The notes beneath the pieces were generated by a model that made no database searches, was not told the origin of the DNA, and saw only the letters and a list, made by a program, of their open reading frames with translations. Positions 1 through 9,778 of a stretch of 50,769 bases of DNA are shown here, piece by piece; position 1 is the stretch's first letter; each line of letters starts with the position of its first letter. The DNA comes from DATCRE01 sp964235605. GTDB lineage: Bacteria > Bacteroidota > Bacteroidia > Cytophagales > Cyclobacteriaceae. Made by a program: the position numbers and the translations under genes. The stretch is from assembly GCA_964235605.1 (NCBI GenBank), contig CAXSCR010000034.1:1-50769 (forward strand). The letters are read 5' to 3'.

Positions 1-205
1 TTCTTCTCATGATGTTTTGGGGAAGGCGTTTGTTGTACTGGAACGCTAACCAGTTGAATATGCTTTATGAACTGGATTGGCTCAACTTCCAATATTACAA
101 GCTATTTGCCTGGAGGGATTAGCCCGACATGTTAGTCACCTGCATAAAACTTTAAAAAATCGAGCTAGCAGCTCAAAGCCAGCAGCCACAAGCTATAAGT
201 TTGAT
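1..205 (+). repeat. Copy 1 of the inverted repeat shared by both window ends
   Basis: This segment comprises the gene end and about 80 bases after it, including a run of agct/gctagc words at about 165-200. It is homologous to the reverse complement of about 50383-50677. Shared blocks include TGGCTCAACTTCCAATATTA and AACTTTAAAAAATCGAGCTA. The far copy has about 70 extra bases between GAGGGATT and AGCCCGACATG. Confidence 0.8.
3..122 (+). CDS. C-terminal end of an unrecognised protein, cut by window edge
   Basis: The frame is open from the first bases to a TAG at 120-122, giving 39 residues rich in aromatic residues (LLMMFWGRRLLYWNANQ, then LNFQYYKLFAWRD at the end). I do not recognise the family. 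Coding status is supported by the second, inverted copy near 50.6 kb, in which the same frame is broken by a stop and an indel while many codons remain alike, as expected of a gene and its decayed duplicate. The start and most of the protein lie outside the window. Confidence 0.45.
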   Translation, partial: LLMMFWGRRLLYWNANQLNMLYELDWLNFQYYKLFAWRD

Positions 206-266
206 ATTAAAAACTAAAAACGATTCCCTGCCACTTGGAGGTGTTGAGATTTATATAGTTACAAGG

Positions 267-300
267 AGTTTAGTGAAAGTGGTTTCACTAAACTTTTTTT
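267..300 (+). terminator. Rho-independent terminator
   Basis: A perfect 12-bp stem (AGTTTAGTGAAA / TTTCACTAAACT) with a GTGG loop is followed by a run of eight T. It points rightward and could serve the gene whose end lies at 122. Confidence 0.8.
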
Positions 301-308
301 GTTTATGA

Positions 309-578
309 GAAACACACAAAAAAGCGATTCTGGCTTGTGGAAGTTTAGCTGTAATTTATTGGGGAATGCAATCAGGGAAGCAACGTTTCAAGTGAAAAAA
401 CCATGGCATATTCTTTACACGCCACGATCCGGAACAGCGATTAGATAATCGCTTCATTTGGTTTAAGAAAGGGATACTTGAACTAGAGACATTCAAGACA
501 CTGAGCCGCGATAGTCATCTTTCTATTGATACGGTTCAGCATATCTTCAATTACTTTATTCGACATCTAATTATATAA
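309..578 (+). pseudogene. N-terminal transposase fragment (zinc-ribbon/HTH type), decayed
   Basis: Reading the frame that ends at the TAA at 576-578 gives CGSLAVIYWGMQSGKQRFK, then a TGA where the next zinc-ribbon cysteine is expected, then KNHGIFFTRHDPEQRLDNRF and a helix-turn-helix-like stretch (TFKTLSRDSHLSIDTVQHIF). A cysteine motif, GKQRFKC and HTH in that order are typical of the N-terminus of zinc-ribbon IS transposases. The catalytic domain is absent, the frame has an internal stop, and no ATG opens it. The exact IS family is not determined. Confidence 0.6.
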
Positions 579-595
579 TTAAATTTGTAATAACG

Positions 596-630
596 AATGA
601 GCCCGGTCACACTAAAGAACCGGGCTCATT
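596..630. terminator. Strong hairpin, probable terminator
   Basis: A 12-bp perfect inverted repeat (AATGAGCCCGGT / ACCGGGCTCATT) with an 11-base loop lies between the transposase remnant and the convergent DUF2807 gene. Neither side has a clean T run, so termination may be weak or bidirectional. Confidence 0.5.
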
Positions 631-667
631 CATTATTTATCAGAATACTTTTACTTAAATCAATTTA

Positions 668-1396
668 TTAATAAGCCCTCTCAACACTACCAGACCCATA
701 AACTTTCTTGTTTGTATTCTTTGTATTCCCTTTATGTTTCACTGAACCGCTACCAAAAACAGTGGCTTCAATGGAGGTTGAGGCATGAACTTCGCCGCTT
801 CCACTTCCACTTATTTTTACTTTGGCAGTTTCTACTTGGCAATCAAATGCCTTAAGAATACCAGTTCCACTTATGTATGCATCTATGGTGGTAGCATAAC
901 CTTTAAGAATTAGTGAACCTGAGCCAGTCACTTCGGCTTTAACCAAGTTGCCCTTTATATCCAATTCCATATTACCACTACCGTTAACTGCTAGTAAGAG
1001 ATTATCAGATGCGATTGAGTTTTCAGCTATAATTTTCCCTGATCCATTCACTTGTAATTCATTTACGTTCTTCATACTCACATAAAGTTTCATGGTAGGA
1101 TTCATTTTAAGGTCATCAATCTTTGCCCATATACTCTTGTTGGGATCTTCAGGCTTGCGTTCAATGTTGATCATTAGAATTCCGTTTTCAACTTTGATGG
1201 TACTCACCGTAAAAATTTCAGTAAGGGCTTCTACAGATACTTCATTCTTATTGGTTTGCTTAAGATAAACAGTGTACCCAGAGTTAACATAGATACTCTT
1301 AAACTCAGGTAGCTCAAGTACTTTCTTGGTGACCTGTGCCACTGAAATATGGGCTAAAATAACAAATGCAAAAAGGAAGATGATCTTGTTTTTCAT
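668..1396 (-). CDS. DUF2807 (GIN head domain) secreted protein
   Basis: The product has 242 residues with a Sec signal peptide (MKNKIIFLFAFVILAHISVAQ). After it comes the repetitive beta-solenoid pattern of DUF2807 'putative auto-transporter adhesin, head GIN domain' proteins. GSG-type turns recur (VNGSGKI, VNGSGNM, VTGSGSL, ISGTGIL, ISGSGSGEV, VFGSGSV, VYGSGSV). The family is common in Bacteroidota and is exported; its molecular function is not established. It stands alone, with a hairpin just downstream. I am sure of the family but not of the role. Confidence 0.88.
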   Translation of the reverse strand: MKNKIIFLFAFVILAHISVAQVTKKVLELPEFKSIYVNSGYTVYLKQTNKNEVSVEALTEIFTVSTIKVENGILMINIERKPEDPNKSIWAKIDDLKMNPTMKLYVSMKNVNELQVNGSGKIIAENSIASDNLLLAVNGSGNMELDIKGNLVKAEVTGSGSLILKGYATTIDAYISGTGILKAFDCQVETAKVKISGSGSGEVHASTSIEATVFGSGSVKHKGNTKNTNKKVYGSGSVERAY

Positions 1397-1701
1397 ACAG
1401 AAGATTTATGTTTCACTATTCAAGATAACTAAGTGCCACTGAATATAGGCATGATCTATCGATAAAAATTGGAGTCTAACGCCTGGAGCTACCTGATAAC
1501 TACGCCGTCATCAATGTATAATTGTACCAACAGGAGGATTAATTTGAGGAAGTGGGATAGATTAAAGACCAATACTATCCAAATGTAGAACTGCGAATTA
1601 AGTATACCCCTCATGCGGCAAACTAAATGATCTAGTAATCAAATATTGGTGAAAGAACTAGATGGTGTATATACCTTTGATCCCCTCCGCAAAGTAAAAG
1701 C
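1397..1701. other. Intergenic stretch with no recognisable gene
   Basis: About 300 bases between the M15 peptidase gene end and the DUF2807 start. No convincing ORF, hairpin or repeat was found. It should contain the promoter of the leftward DUF2807 gene, but no clear promoter match was seen. Confidence 0.5.
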
Positions 1702-2469
1702 TTATCTGCGACTCATCGCACTTTGATTAACTTCCCATTCTCTCCAGCATTTGCGAAGTATTTTGATATCTTCTTGTACACATGGATAGTTTTCTGTGGG
1801 AACAGGAGGGAGCTTACCATAAGCAAGATCTTTGGTTGTGACACCACCAGTCCATTCAAAGTGGCCTGGGTCATATGGTTTTCTCCAGCGACCACCCCAC
1901 CGGAGTCCCAATCTTTCTCCGGTCACGCCAACTTTGCTCCATAGGGCTTTATTATCCCAAACAGCTACTGAATCAACCATAGGAACTAAATCAACTGCTA
2001 GCCCATATTGATGTTTTGATTTGCCAGCACCTGAACGGGTATATTTCTTACCCATGGTTTTATATTCATTTTGTTTGGCATGTGTGCGATAGCTTTCAAC
2101 TACAGCTAGTTCAATGCCTTGTGCTTTGCAATTATTGATCAAGCTTATAATCTTATCACGGAAGTAAGGATGGAGTGCTTTTAATTCAATGATCATTTCC
2201 ATGCTGCCACGGTCTTTACCATATGTAAAATTCTTAATGGTTTGCCAGTTTTTCCATGCATTGATACTATCTATGGTGATAGCTAGTTCAGGTTTTGAAT
2301 TGTCAAACAGATTTAGAGATAACGGGTGTTTTAGTGGCGCGTGCCATGCAGGGACAGGATGTTCTACGGTGTTAAAATGATATGAAAACAATTTTTCAAT
2401 CTGAGCTTGTGCTGATATGGCAAAGAATGAAAACAGACTTATTAAAAGCGACTTGTAGTTCAAATGCAT
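1702..2469 (-). CDS. M15 family peptidoglycan peptidase (D-Ala-D-Ala carboxypeptidase/endolysin type)
   Basis: The product has 255 residues and an N-terminal signal peptide ending near AISAQAQ, so it acts in the periplasm or outside. The zinc site of the M15/VanY-like fold is visible: SKHQYGLAVDLV matches SxHxxGxAxD, and DPGHFEW supplies the distal histidine. VESYRTHAKQNE is the usual conserved segment before it. Members cut D-Ala-D-Ala or L-Ala-D-Glu bonds in peptidoglycan. The architecture is nearest to the CwlK/endolysin-like branch. It is a single gene, so a cell-wall recycling or remodelling role is inferred. Confidence 0.88.
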   Translation of the reverse strand: MHLNYKSLLISLFSFFAISAQAQIEKLFSYHFNTVEHPVPAWHAPLKHPLSLNLFDNSKPELAITIDSINAWKNWQTIKNFTYGKDRGSMEMIIELKALHPYFRDKIISLINNCKAQGIELAVVESYRTHAKQNEYKTMGKKYTRSGAGKSKHQYGLAVDLVPMVDSVAVWDNKALWSKVGVTGERLGLRWGGRWRKPYDPGHFEWTGGVTTKDLAYGKLPPVPTENYPCVQEDIKILRKCWREWEVNQSAMSRR

Positions 2470-2748
2470 AGCGTATATTAAAATTCCGGTAACAAATTTA
2501 ATACATCCCTAAAAGGAATACTGGTTAATGTAAGATTAAATGAAAATGGTTAGTAAAAAGTATCATTAAATTAAAAAATAACGCTTGTTTGGTGATAAAA
2601 CATTAAGAAATTATCAATGAGATGATGTTCTATAATATGGGTTATAAAGGAATTTAAACACGAGCAGCAGACTTTAAGTTTCGCAATTAATGCCCTTAAT
2701 TGAACTGCTACCATTGCAACGCGGCAACGTCTGTCAAAGCATACGTTG

Positions 2749-4362
2749 TTAAGCAAGATCTTTAATTCGTGGAGCTCCTGCTAGGATCTCTTCATCTGCA
2801 TTGGAAGCAAAGGCCTCAAAGTTTTTAATAAAGGCATCGGCTAAATAATTTGCTTTGCTATCATAAGCATCTTTGTCTACCCATGTATTTTTTGGATTAA
2901 GTAAGATAGGTGGCACACCCGGACATTGCTTCGGTATAGCTATGCCGAATACTTCATGTATCTCATAATTAACATTATTCAATTCATTATTCAGCGCTGC
3001 AGATATTAAAGCCCTAGTTACCTTCAAACTTATTCTATTACCACGTCCGTATCCACCGCCTGACCAACCTGTGTTAACTAACCACACAGTGACATTAACT
3101 TCTTTCATTTTTGTATTTAATATGGCAGCATATTGGGTTGCATGCAGCGGCATAAAGGGCGCACCAAAGCAGGATGAAAATGTCATCGTAGGTTCAGAAA
3201 TACCATATTCAGTACCTGCTACTTTTGCTGTATATCCAGAAATGAAATGAAACGCTGCTTGGCCTGGTGTTAATCTGGCTATTGGAGGCAGCACACCAAA
3301 GGCATCACATGTGAGAAAGAAAATATTTTTAGGATTGTCAGCTAAGGATGGATCAGCATAGTTGGGTATGTACGCTATCGGATAACTTACTCGTGTGTTT
3401 TCAGTTTTTGATCGGTTTGTATAATCAACTTCATTTGTGCCTGGTTTGAAATTGATGTTTTCAAGAAGGGCGCCTTGTTTAATGGCATTGAAAATCTGCG
3501 GCTCTTTGTCCTCACTAAGATCAATCGTCTTTGCATAGCAGCCACCTTCAAAATTAAAGATCACATTGTCAGGCGTCCAACCATGTTCATCATCACCGAT
3601 TAATTTACGCTTCGGATCAGTAGAAATAGTAGTCTTACCCGTGCCAGAAAGTCCAAAGAAGATAGCTGTGTCTCCTTTTATTCCAACATTAGCTGCACAA
3701 TGCATTGGCAATACATTTCTATCTTGAGGAAGAATAAAATTAAGTACGGTGAATATTCCTTTTTTAATCTCTCCAGTATACCCGCTCCCGCCAATCAAAA
3801 TTATTTTGCGGGTAAAGTTGATAATTGAAAAATTACGTTGCCGTGTTCCATCTTCATGGGGATCAGCATGAAAATCGGGCGCGTTTAGTACCAGCCAATC
3901 TGACTCAAAATCCTTTAGCTCATTCTCTGTAGGATTAATGAACATGTTATGAACAAATAAATTTGTAAAGGCAAGCTCAGTTACAACACGAATATTTATG
4001 CGGTATCGTGGATCAGCACAAGCATACACGTCACGGATATAAAATTCTTTATCATTAAAGTAGGTGATCATCTTGTTGTATAGCTGATCAAACTCATGGG
4101 CATTAAAGGGTATATTAAAGTTGTTCCACCAAACTTTGTCTTCGGTAAGTTTATCTTTTACTATGAATTTGTCTTTTGGAGATCGCCCCGTAAACTCGCC
4201 CGTATCAATGGCTACAGCGCCACTGCTCGTTATTTTTGCTTGGCCGGATCTTACTGCGATTGCGGTAAGTTGACTTGATGAGAGATTCCAATGGGCCTTG
4301 CCCTCTGTTATTCCCAATGCAGCGGCTGAAGAGCGGATAGGTTTTATTCCGGTTTCTATCAT
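2749..4362 (-). CDS. pckA: Phosphoenolpyruvate carboxykinase (ATP)
   Basis: The product has 537 residues, the usual length. It converts oxaloacetate plus ATP to PEP, CO2 and ADP in the cytosol, the first step of gluconeogenesis. The kinase-1a P-loop GLSGTGKTTIS lies at about 237-247, followed by the metal-binding GDDEHGW segment. EFTGRSPKDKF near 57-66 is the substrate-binding region and SGYTAKVAGTE a late conserved block. The gene is divergent from the peptide-transport operon across about 200 bases, so both promoters lie at 4363-4568. Growth on imported peptides would require this enzyme to make sugars, which fits the pairing but is inference. Confidence 0.97.
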   Translation of the reverse strand: MIETGIKPIRSSAAALGITEGKAHWNLSSSQLTAIAVRSGQAKITSSGAVAIDTGEFTGRSPKDKFIVKDKLTEDKVWWNNFNIPFNAHEFDQLYNKMITYFNDKEFYIRDVYACADPRYRINIRVVTELAFTNLFVHNMFINPTENELKDFESDWLVLNAPDFHADPHEDGTRQRNFSIINFTRKIILIGGSGYTGEIKKGIFTVLNFILPQDRNVLPMHCAANVGIKGDTAIFFGLSGTGKTTISTDPKRKLIGDDEHGWTPDNVIFNFEGGCYAKTIDLSEDKEPQIFNAIKQGALLENINFKPGTNEVDYTNRSKTENTRVSYPIAYIPNYADPSLADNPKNIFFLTCDAFGVLPPIARLTPGQAAFHFISGYTAKVAGTEYGISEPTMTFSSCFGAPFMPLHATQYAAILNTKMKEVNVTVWLVNTGWSGGGYGRGNRISLKVTRALISAALNNELNNVNYEIHEVFGIAIPKQCPGVPPILLNPKNTWVDKDAYDSKANYLADAFIKNFEAFASNADEEILAGAPRIKDLA

Positions 4363-4568
4363 GACAGTTTGGTTAATAATTCTACTTAAAGATATAGTAA
4401 AAAAATATCATATTTCACCATTTCAATCGATTGCAAAGACTATTTTGTATTTATAGTTTTTACCAATTTTTATTTGGCATATTGAGATAATACATCATTT
4501 TGAGTCAAATATATTTTGTTAAAACCCGCTCGTGGCAATAGCTTAGCCCTTTACATATTGGAAATAAC

Positions 4569-5831
4569 ATGCGTATTCAGCATCGCCTATTGGAATTTAA
4601 ATCTGGGTTTACAACCAACTTTTGGATTGCAAATACATTAGAACTTTTTGAGCGCCTAGCTTTTTATGGATCGAAGGCGGTTCTGGCTATGTTTCTTGCA
4701 AATAAAGTTGGGTTAGAAAAAGAAGCGGGCACACTTGCAGGACTTTTCTCAGGTATTATCTTTTCATTTCCCATAGTTGCCGGAGTTTTTGTTGATCGCT
4801 ATGGATTTAAAAAAACTTTAATGGCTTGCTTTGCCATATTTTCAGTGGGCTACCTTCTTATAGGCCTTGCCGGTATGGAGTTCGGTGAAGACATCATGGC
4901 GTTTACCGGAAAAAAAACATATGTCATTTTTGTTTTAATGTTTACAGCACTTGGTGGTTCTTTAATTAAGCCATGCATTGTAGGCACTGTATCTAAAACC
5001 TCAAAGCCCGAAGCAAAAGCATTGGGCTTTTCAATATACTATACTTTGGTTAACTTAGGGGGTGCAATTGGGCCCGTGCTTGCATTTTATATAAGACAAG
5101 ATTTGGGTATTGAATACGTGCTTGTGATGTCATCCATTACATCGTTTTTACTTTTGATAGGCACGCTCTTATTTTTTCGTGAACCTGATGCTGATATTTT
5201 AGAAGGCGAAAAGCGAACCTTTAGTAAAATTTTTAAAGACATGATTCTCGTTTTTGGTAACGTGAAGTTCATGCTCTTCTTGATTATTTTCTCTGGCTTC
5301 TGGTTAATGTTTTGGCAACTTTGGTATTGCTTTCCTTTTTATGTTACTGAAATCTTAAAGTATCCAGGTTTTGAAATTATGGAGTCTATAGATGCCTGGT
5401 GCATCATATTGATCACAGTTCCCATCGCAGCGCTGGTAAAAAACTGGAAACCAATTACAGCAATGACTGGGGGCTTTCTAATTGCAAGCTTATCATGGAT
5501 AATTATAGGTGTCGGTGCAAGTATAACAGCATCGGTTATTGGTATTGCCTTATTCGCTTTAGGTGAAGCGATACAAGCACCGCGATTTTATGAGTATGTT
5601 AGTGGACTTGCGCCGAAGGGTCAAGTTGGTACTTTTATGGGATTTGCTTTTTTACCAGTAGCCATTGGCTCCTTTAGTGCAGGACCAATTGCAGACTGGC
5701 TTAGAAATTCATACATGGATAATAATCCATCTATCATGTGGTTCATAGTTGCAAGCTTTGGCTTGGTATCGACTTTACTAATGATTCTGTATAACATGTT
5801 TATTGCAGGAAAAGTGAATACATATAATTAG
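4569..5831 (+). CDS. POT/PTR-like MFS peptide transporter
   Basis: A polytopic membrane protein of 420 residues. The first helix carries NTLELFERLAFYGSKAVLAM, which matches the ExxERFxYYG signature of proton-coupled oligopeptide transporters. DRYGFKK is the MFS loop 2-3 motif and FSIYYTLVNLGGAIGP the usual second PTR segment. It is shorter than classic POTs (about 450-500) and belongs to the Bacteroidota MFS branch. It lies 24 bases upstream of an OPT-family gene in the same direction, so the pair is probably an operon for peptide uptake. The exact substrate cannot be read from sequence. Confidence 0.8.
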   Translation: MRIQHRLLEFKSGFTTNFWIANTLELFERLAFYGSKAVLAMFLANKVGLEKEAGTLAGLFSGIIFSFPIVAGVFVDRYGFKKTLMACFAIFSVGYLLIGLAGMEFGEDIMAFTGKKTYVIFVLMFTALGGSLIKPCIVGTVSKTSKPEAKALGFSIYYTLVNLGGAIGPVLAFYIRQDLGIEYVLVMSSITSFLLLIGTLLFFREPDADILEGEKRTFSKIFKDMILVFGNVKFMLFLIIFSGFWLMFWQLWYCFPFYVTEILKYPGFEIMESIDAWCIILITVPIAALVKNWKPITAMTGGFLIASLSWIIIGVGASITASVIGIALFALGEAIQAPRFYEYVSGLAPKGQVGTFMGFAFLPVAIGSFSAGPIADWLRNSYMDNNPSIMWFIVASFGLVSTLLMILYNMFIAGKVNTYN

Positions 5832-5855
5832 ATTTGGCGCATAAACCTAAACTGA

Positions 5856-7904
5856 ATGGAAGAACCTAAATTATTTAAACCCTATGTGCCGCCTGAATCA
5901 AGAATGGCGGAGTTCACAGCCAAGTCAATCATCTTTGGATCACTCTTTGGAATACTCTTCGGATCATCAACAGTATACCTTGCTTTAAAGGCAGGCATAA
6001 CAGTTACTGCATCTATTCCCATTGCTGTTATTGCCATAACGCTTGGGAGAAAGCTTCTTAAAACTACCATACTTGAAAACAACATCATGCAGACTACGGG
6101 GTCGGCGGGTGAATCAATTGCGGCTGGTGTTGTTTTTACTTTACCCGGATTTTTATTTCTATCGCCTGGAGCCAACGGCATTAGTGTAGGCGAAACCTAT
6201 TTTGATTATCTCACAATTTTAATCCTTGCGGCCTTCGGCGGAATGCTCGGAACATTGATGATGATACCGTTACGAAGATCACTCATAGTCAAAGAGCATG
6301 ACACCTTACCCTATCCTGAAGGAACCGCGTGTGCCTCTGTATTACAAGCAGGAGAGAAGGGCGGTGTTTTTGCAAAGACTGCTTTTGTGGGGATGGGCAT
6401 TGCCATGGGATACGCCGTTTTACAAAAAGTGTTTCACTGTATAGCAGAAGTTCCTGCCATGGTGACAAGCCACACCAACAAGTATTGGCCGGCTGGCGCA
6501 ACACGTGGTGAGATTACACCAGAGTATCTTGGTGTTGGGTACATTATTGGTCCACGAATTTCTGGCGTTCTCGTAGCTGGATCCGTATTGGGATGGTGGG
6601 CATTAATTCCTTTACTCACAACACTGGTAGCCCCAGATACCATTGCATTGCAACTTGTTAAGTTAGGATACCTTGCAGACATTACTAAACCAGGTGGACC
6701 TGGTGCATGGGATCCCGTAGCTCATTCATTTGGGAGTTTTGCAGATGCGATCTATCGCGCTTACATCAGGCAGATAGGTGCAGGCTTAGTCGCAGCTGGT
6801 GGTTTTATAACGTTGCTCAAGACAATACCTACCATAGTTAGTTCCTTTAGGGATAGCATGGGCTCCATGAAGGAGAAAAATGAAGGTGGCGTTTTGCGTA
6901 CAGAACGCGATTTATCTTTTAAAGTAGTAATCATCGGAAGCATAATATTGGTACTAATGATTGCATTACTACCTAGCACAATCATTCCTGGAGATAGCGT
7001 CATTCAAAAACTTTTCATCGGTATACTCATTGTGTTATTTGGATTTTTCTTTGTTACAGTTTCAAGTCGCATTGTTGGTTTAGTTGGAACCAGCAACAAC
7101 CCAATATCTGGGATGACGATTGCTACCTTAATGGGTACGTGTCTTATTTTTACCAGTATTGGGTGGTCTGGTAAATTATATGAACCCTTGGCATTGGTAG
7201 TGGGCGGAATGATTTGTATAGCAGCGGCTAATGCTGGGGGAACATCACAAGATCTGAAGACAGGCTATATTGTTGGTGCAACACCAAGGTATCAACAGCT
7301 GGCACTTTTCATTGGTGCCATCGTTTCATCAATTGCCATTGGATTAGTAGTTTCAGTATTGGATACACCCACTGCAGAAATGACCGCGCAAGGTCTAAAG
7401 CATGCTATCGGAAGTGATCTTTATCCAGCACCACAAGCCACGTTAATGGCTACATTAGCGAAAGGAATACTTTCTTTCAACCTCGATTGGCAATTTGTAA
7501 TTGTAGGCGTCTTTATGGCTGTAACATTGGAGTTGTGCGGTATTAAAGCCTTAGCGTTTGCTATCGGTTTGTATTTACCGATATCAACAACGCTTCCCAT
7601 TTTTGCTGGTGGAGCAGTAAAAGGGTTGGTTGATTGGCGTGCCGAAAGAAGAAATGAAAAGAAAGAAGAAGATGAGCTGGGTAGAGGAAGTTTATTTGCT
7701 ACAGGTCTAATTGCTGGTGGGGCCCTTACAGGTGTAATCGTAGCTATACTCTCTGTCTTTTTTCCAGGTCAGATGGCATTAGTTAATCTTGAACACCACT
7801 TAACGGAAGCGTTGGGTGAAGGTGGCTACAGTATTTTAGGCACACTCTTCTTCATTGGTATGATGCTCATGTTGTACAGATTAGCTACTAAGGAGAGTAG
7901 TTAG
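5856..7904 (+). CDS. OPT family oligopeptide transporter
   Basis: The product has 682 residues and many hydrophobic helices. Features of bacterial OPT proteins are visible: the N-terminal SRMAEFTAKSIIFGSLFGIL, NNIMQTTGSAGESIAAGVVF near 75-95, the segment LPYPEGTACASVLQAGE, and GGTSQDLKTGYIVGATPRYQ in the C-terminal half. OPT transporters import oligopeptides or metal-peptide chelates. It is the second gene of the pair with the POT-like gene. A hairpin terminator follows the stop by about 40 bases and also serves the convergent lipoprotein gene. Confidence 0.93.
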   Translation: MEEPKLFKPYVPPESRMAEFTAKSIIFGSLFGILFGSSTVYLALKAGITVTASIPIAVIAITLGRKLLKTTILENNIMQTTGSAGESIAAGVVFTLPGFLFLSPGANGISVGETYFDYLTILILAAFGGMLGTLMMIPLRRSLIVKEHDTLPYPEGTACASVLQAGEKGGVFAKTAFVGMGIAMGYAVLQKVFHCIAEVPAMVTSHTNKYWPAGATRGEITPEYLGVGYIIGPRISGVLVAGSVLGWWALIPLLTTLVAPDTIALQLVKLGYLADITKPGGPGAWDPVAHSFGSFADAIYRAYIRQIGAGLVAAGGFITLLKTIPTIVSSFRDSMGSMKEKNEGGVLRTERDLSFKVVIIGSIILVLMIALLPSTIIPGDSVIQKLFIGILIVLFGFFFVTVSSRIVGLVGTSNNPISGMTIATLMGTCLIFTSIGWSGKLYEPLALVVGGMICIAAANAGGTSQDLKTGYIVGATPRYQQLALFIGAIVSSIAIGLVVSVLDTPTAEMTAQGLKHAIGSDLYPAPQATLMATLAKGILSFNLDWQFVIVGVFMAVTLELCGIKALAFAIGLYLPISTTLPIFAGGAVKGLVDWRAERRNEKKEEDELGRGSLFATGLIAGGALTGVIVAILSVFFPGQMALVNLEHHLTEALGEGGYSILGTLFFIGMMLMLYRLATKESS

Positions 7905-7941
7905 GAATGATCTTACTAATTTGTGGTACAATAATAATAAG

Positions 7942-7966
7942 AAAAGAGGCAAGCGCCTCTTTTTTT
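7942..7966 (+). terminator. Rho-independent terminator of the peptide transport operon
   Basis: The stem AAAAGAGGC / GCCTCTTTT with an AAGC loop is followed by seven T, 37 bases after the OPT stop. Confidence 0.85.
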
Positions 7967-8474
7967 ATACTTCAGATTCGATTCGGTGTAGTATTCTTCC
8001 AGTTGTTTTGCTTACCAATATGGTATGGGTGTCTTTTGCTTTTATGCATTCATAATATCGATAGTCATCAGATTTAGCATTCCAAAAAAAACTAGCGGCC
8101 TCATTCTCTTCGAATGATAAAACAGATTTAGCTGATAAGGAGAAGGTAATCTGCATAGTTCGGTATGTTGTATCAGTAATGTGATTCGTTTTTTTAAAAG
8201 GCAATCTATTTATAATGTCTAAGATTTTGTCAGCATCTGCTTCATATTCAAAATACTGGGTTGTGTTTCCATTTTTATAAATAGCCTTTATGCCATTAAT
8301 TTCTTTAATGGGTAAAGACTTAATGGGTATCGTGTCACGTAACGATGCCCGGCTAATTATGGGACTTTTGTAATCTTGCCAAGTGGTCGACGCAATAGCT
8401 TCAACGGGCCTCTTACATGCGAACATAGATGCGAACATCAACAACGGAAAAAGTAACGCAAAACTCAAGCGCAT
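7965..8474 (-). CDS. Small lipoprotein of unknown function
   Basis: I place the start at the ATG at 8474, which gives 169 residues opening with MRLSFALLFPLLMFASMFAC. That is a good type II signal peptide with the lipid-modified cysteine in FAC followed by KRPVEA. The frame continues upstream to an ATG at 8564, but that extension has no signal character and would overlap the aminotransferase end. The mature part holds no domain I recognise. It follows the aminotransferase in the same direction and ends inside the T run of the opposing terminator. Confidence 0.6.
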   Translation of the reverse strand: MRLSFALLFPLLMFASMFACKRPVEAIASTTWQDYKSPIISRASLRDTIPIKSLPIKEINGIKAIYKNGNTTQYFEYEADADKILDIINRLPFKKTNHITDTTYRTMQITFSLSAKSVLSFEENEAASFFWNAKSDDYRYYECIKAKDTHTILVSKTTGRILHRIESEV

Positions 8475-8560
8475 AACTAATATATTAGAATGTGTAAGTA
8501 GTAATTGTTTCTTATGATAACGCAAGTTAGGCATAAATGCCGTTATGCTGCTTATCTCCA

Positions 8561-9756
8561 TCACCGTTTAATCAACGCTTTTAGAATCCGCCCTAAAATA
8601 GAAACACCTATCTCGATCTCATTAAAATTAGAGTTTGAATAATTTATCCTCAGGGTATTATTCGTCTTCTGGTCTAAGTAAAAAACACTACCAGGTACAA
8701 AAACTAATTTCTCTTTCGCGGCAAGATCCAGAAGTTGTTGGGAGGACAAATAGGAGGGAAGAGTTACCCATATAAACATACCGCCTTCGGGATTTGTGAA
8801 GGTTATCTCTTCAGGAAAGTAATGTTTCATCATACGCGTCATATGATCTTTTTGCAATCTATAGATCTCGATAATTTTGGCAATATGATCTTCGATATCA
8901 TTATCTGATAAATATTGATAGATAATTCTCTGAGAAAGAAAATTGCTATGCAAATCAGTAGCCTGTTTTGCTATAAGTAATTTCTCTATTATTCCTGGCG
9001 CGGCAACAATCCAACCCATTCGCATGCCTGGTGAAATTATTTTAGAGAACGATCCAAGCAAAATGCCTTTGTGATTTATGTATTTTTTAATAGGCAGATA
9101 TTCTTTATCAGTAAATTTAATATCTCCGTAAGGGTCATCTTCAACAAGAAGTGTGTTCGAATCATTAATAATTTCAGCAACCCGTTTTCTTTTGCTATCC
9201 GAATAACTTAATCCTGTTGGATTTTGAAAGTTGGGGATGGCATAAAATAACTTTGGCGATGTGGTTAAAGACTCTTTCAGTTCAGCGATATCAATCCCAT
9301 CTGCTAACAAGTTTATGGAAGTGAATTTTGGTTGATAAGAAGAAAATGCTTGAATAGCGCCTACGTAACTCGGACGCTCCAAAACAATCTCATCACCTTT
9401 ATCAATGAATACTTTGCAATTAAATCCAATCCTTGTTGTGAGCCGTTGGTTATTAAAATTTCATCAGGACTAACGCTCATACCTTTCTTCGCATAGCGTT
9501 CTGCTATGTATTTTCGTAAAGGTAAATAACCTTCAGAAGGCGCATATTGTAAAACATTTCTACCATCAGCATCCAAAACTTTTATGGTTGCCTGTTTAAT
9601 ATCTTCAATTGGAAATGTAGATGGATTGGGTAGACCGCCTGCAAAAGAAATCACGTCAGGTTGTGCTGTTACCTTAAGAATTTCTCTGATAAAAGATTTG
9701 GGAATGTGGTCAACTCTTTCTGAGAACCGCCACGAATGTTCATTGGTTGTTTGCAT
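8561..9756 (-). pseudogene. PLP-dependent class I/II aminotransferase (LysN/ARO8-like), one-base frameshift
   Basis: Two reading frames together give one aminotransferase of about 395 residues. The first runs from the ATG at 9756 (MQTTNEHSWRFSERVDHIPK) through DVISFAGGLPNPSTFP and LITNGSQQGLDLIAK. The frame then shifts, and the second resumes at VLERPSYVGAIQAFSSYQPKF and runs through FQNPTGLSYS, VEDDPYGDI and the PLP-lysine segment GSFSKIISPGMRMGWI. Restoring one base at about 9412-9416 (AAGTATTC to AAGGTATTC) joins them as LIAKVFIDKGDEIVLERPSY, the expected family sequence. The rest is intact, so this is a recent lesion or a sequencing indel. The family includes 2-aminoadipate, aromatic, branched-chain and valine-pyruvate transaminases; the Val/Ala-rich leaders upstream favour the last group (inference). 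Confidence 0.85.
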
Positions 9757-9778
9757 ATATATCATTAAAAAGTTACAT

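Noticed and set aside
2571..2756. 61-codon minus-strand frame after pckA
   Set aside because: It overlaps the pckA stop, has no recognisable motif and lies in AT-rich spacer; chance frame.
4363..4568. Bacteroidota promoter (TATATTTTG) before the peptide transporter operon
   Set aside because: The -7-like word is near consensus, but no TTTG lies at 19 bases upstream; too weak to list as a feature.
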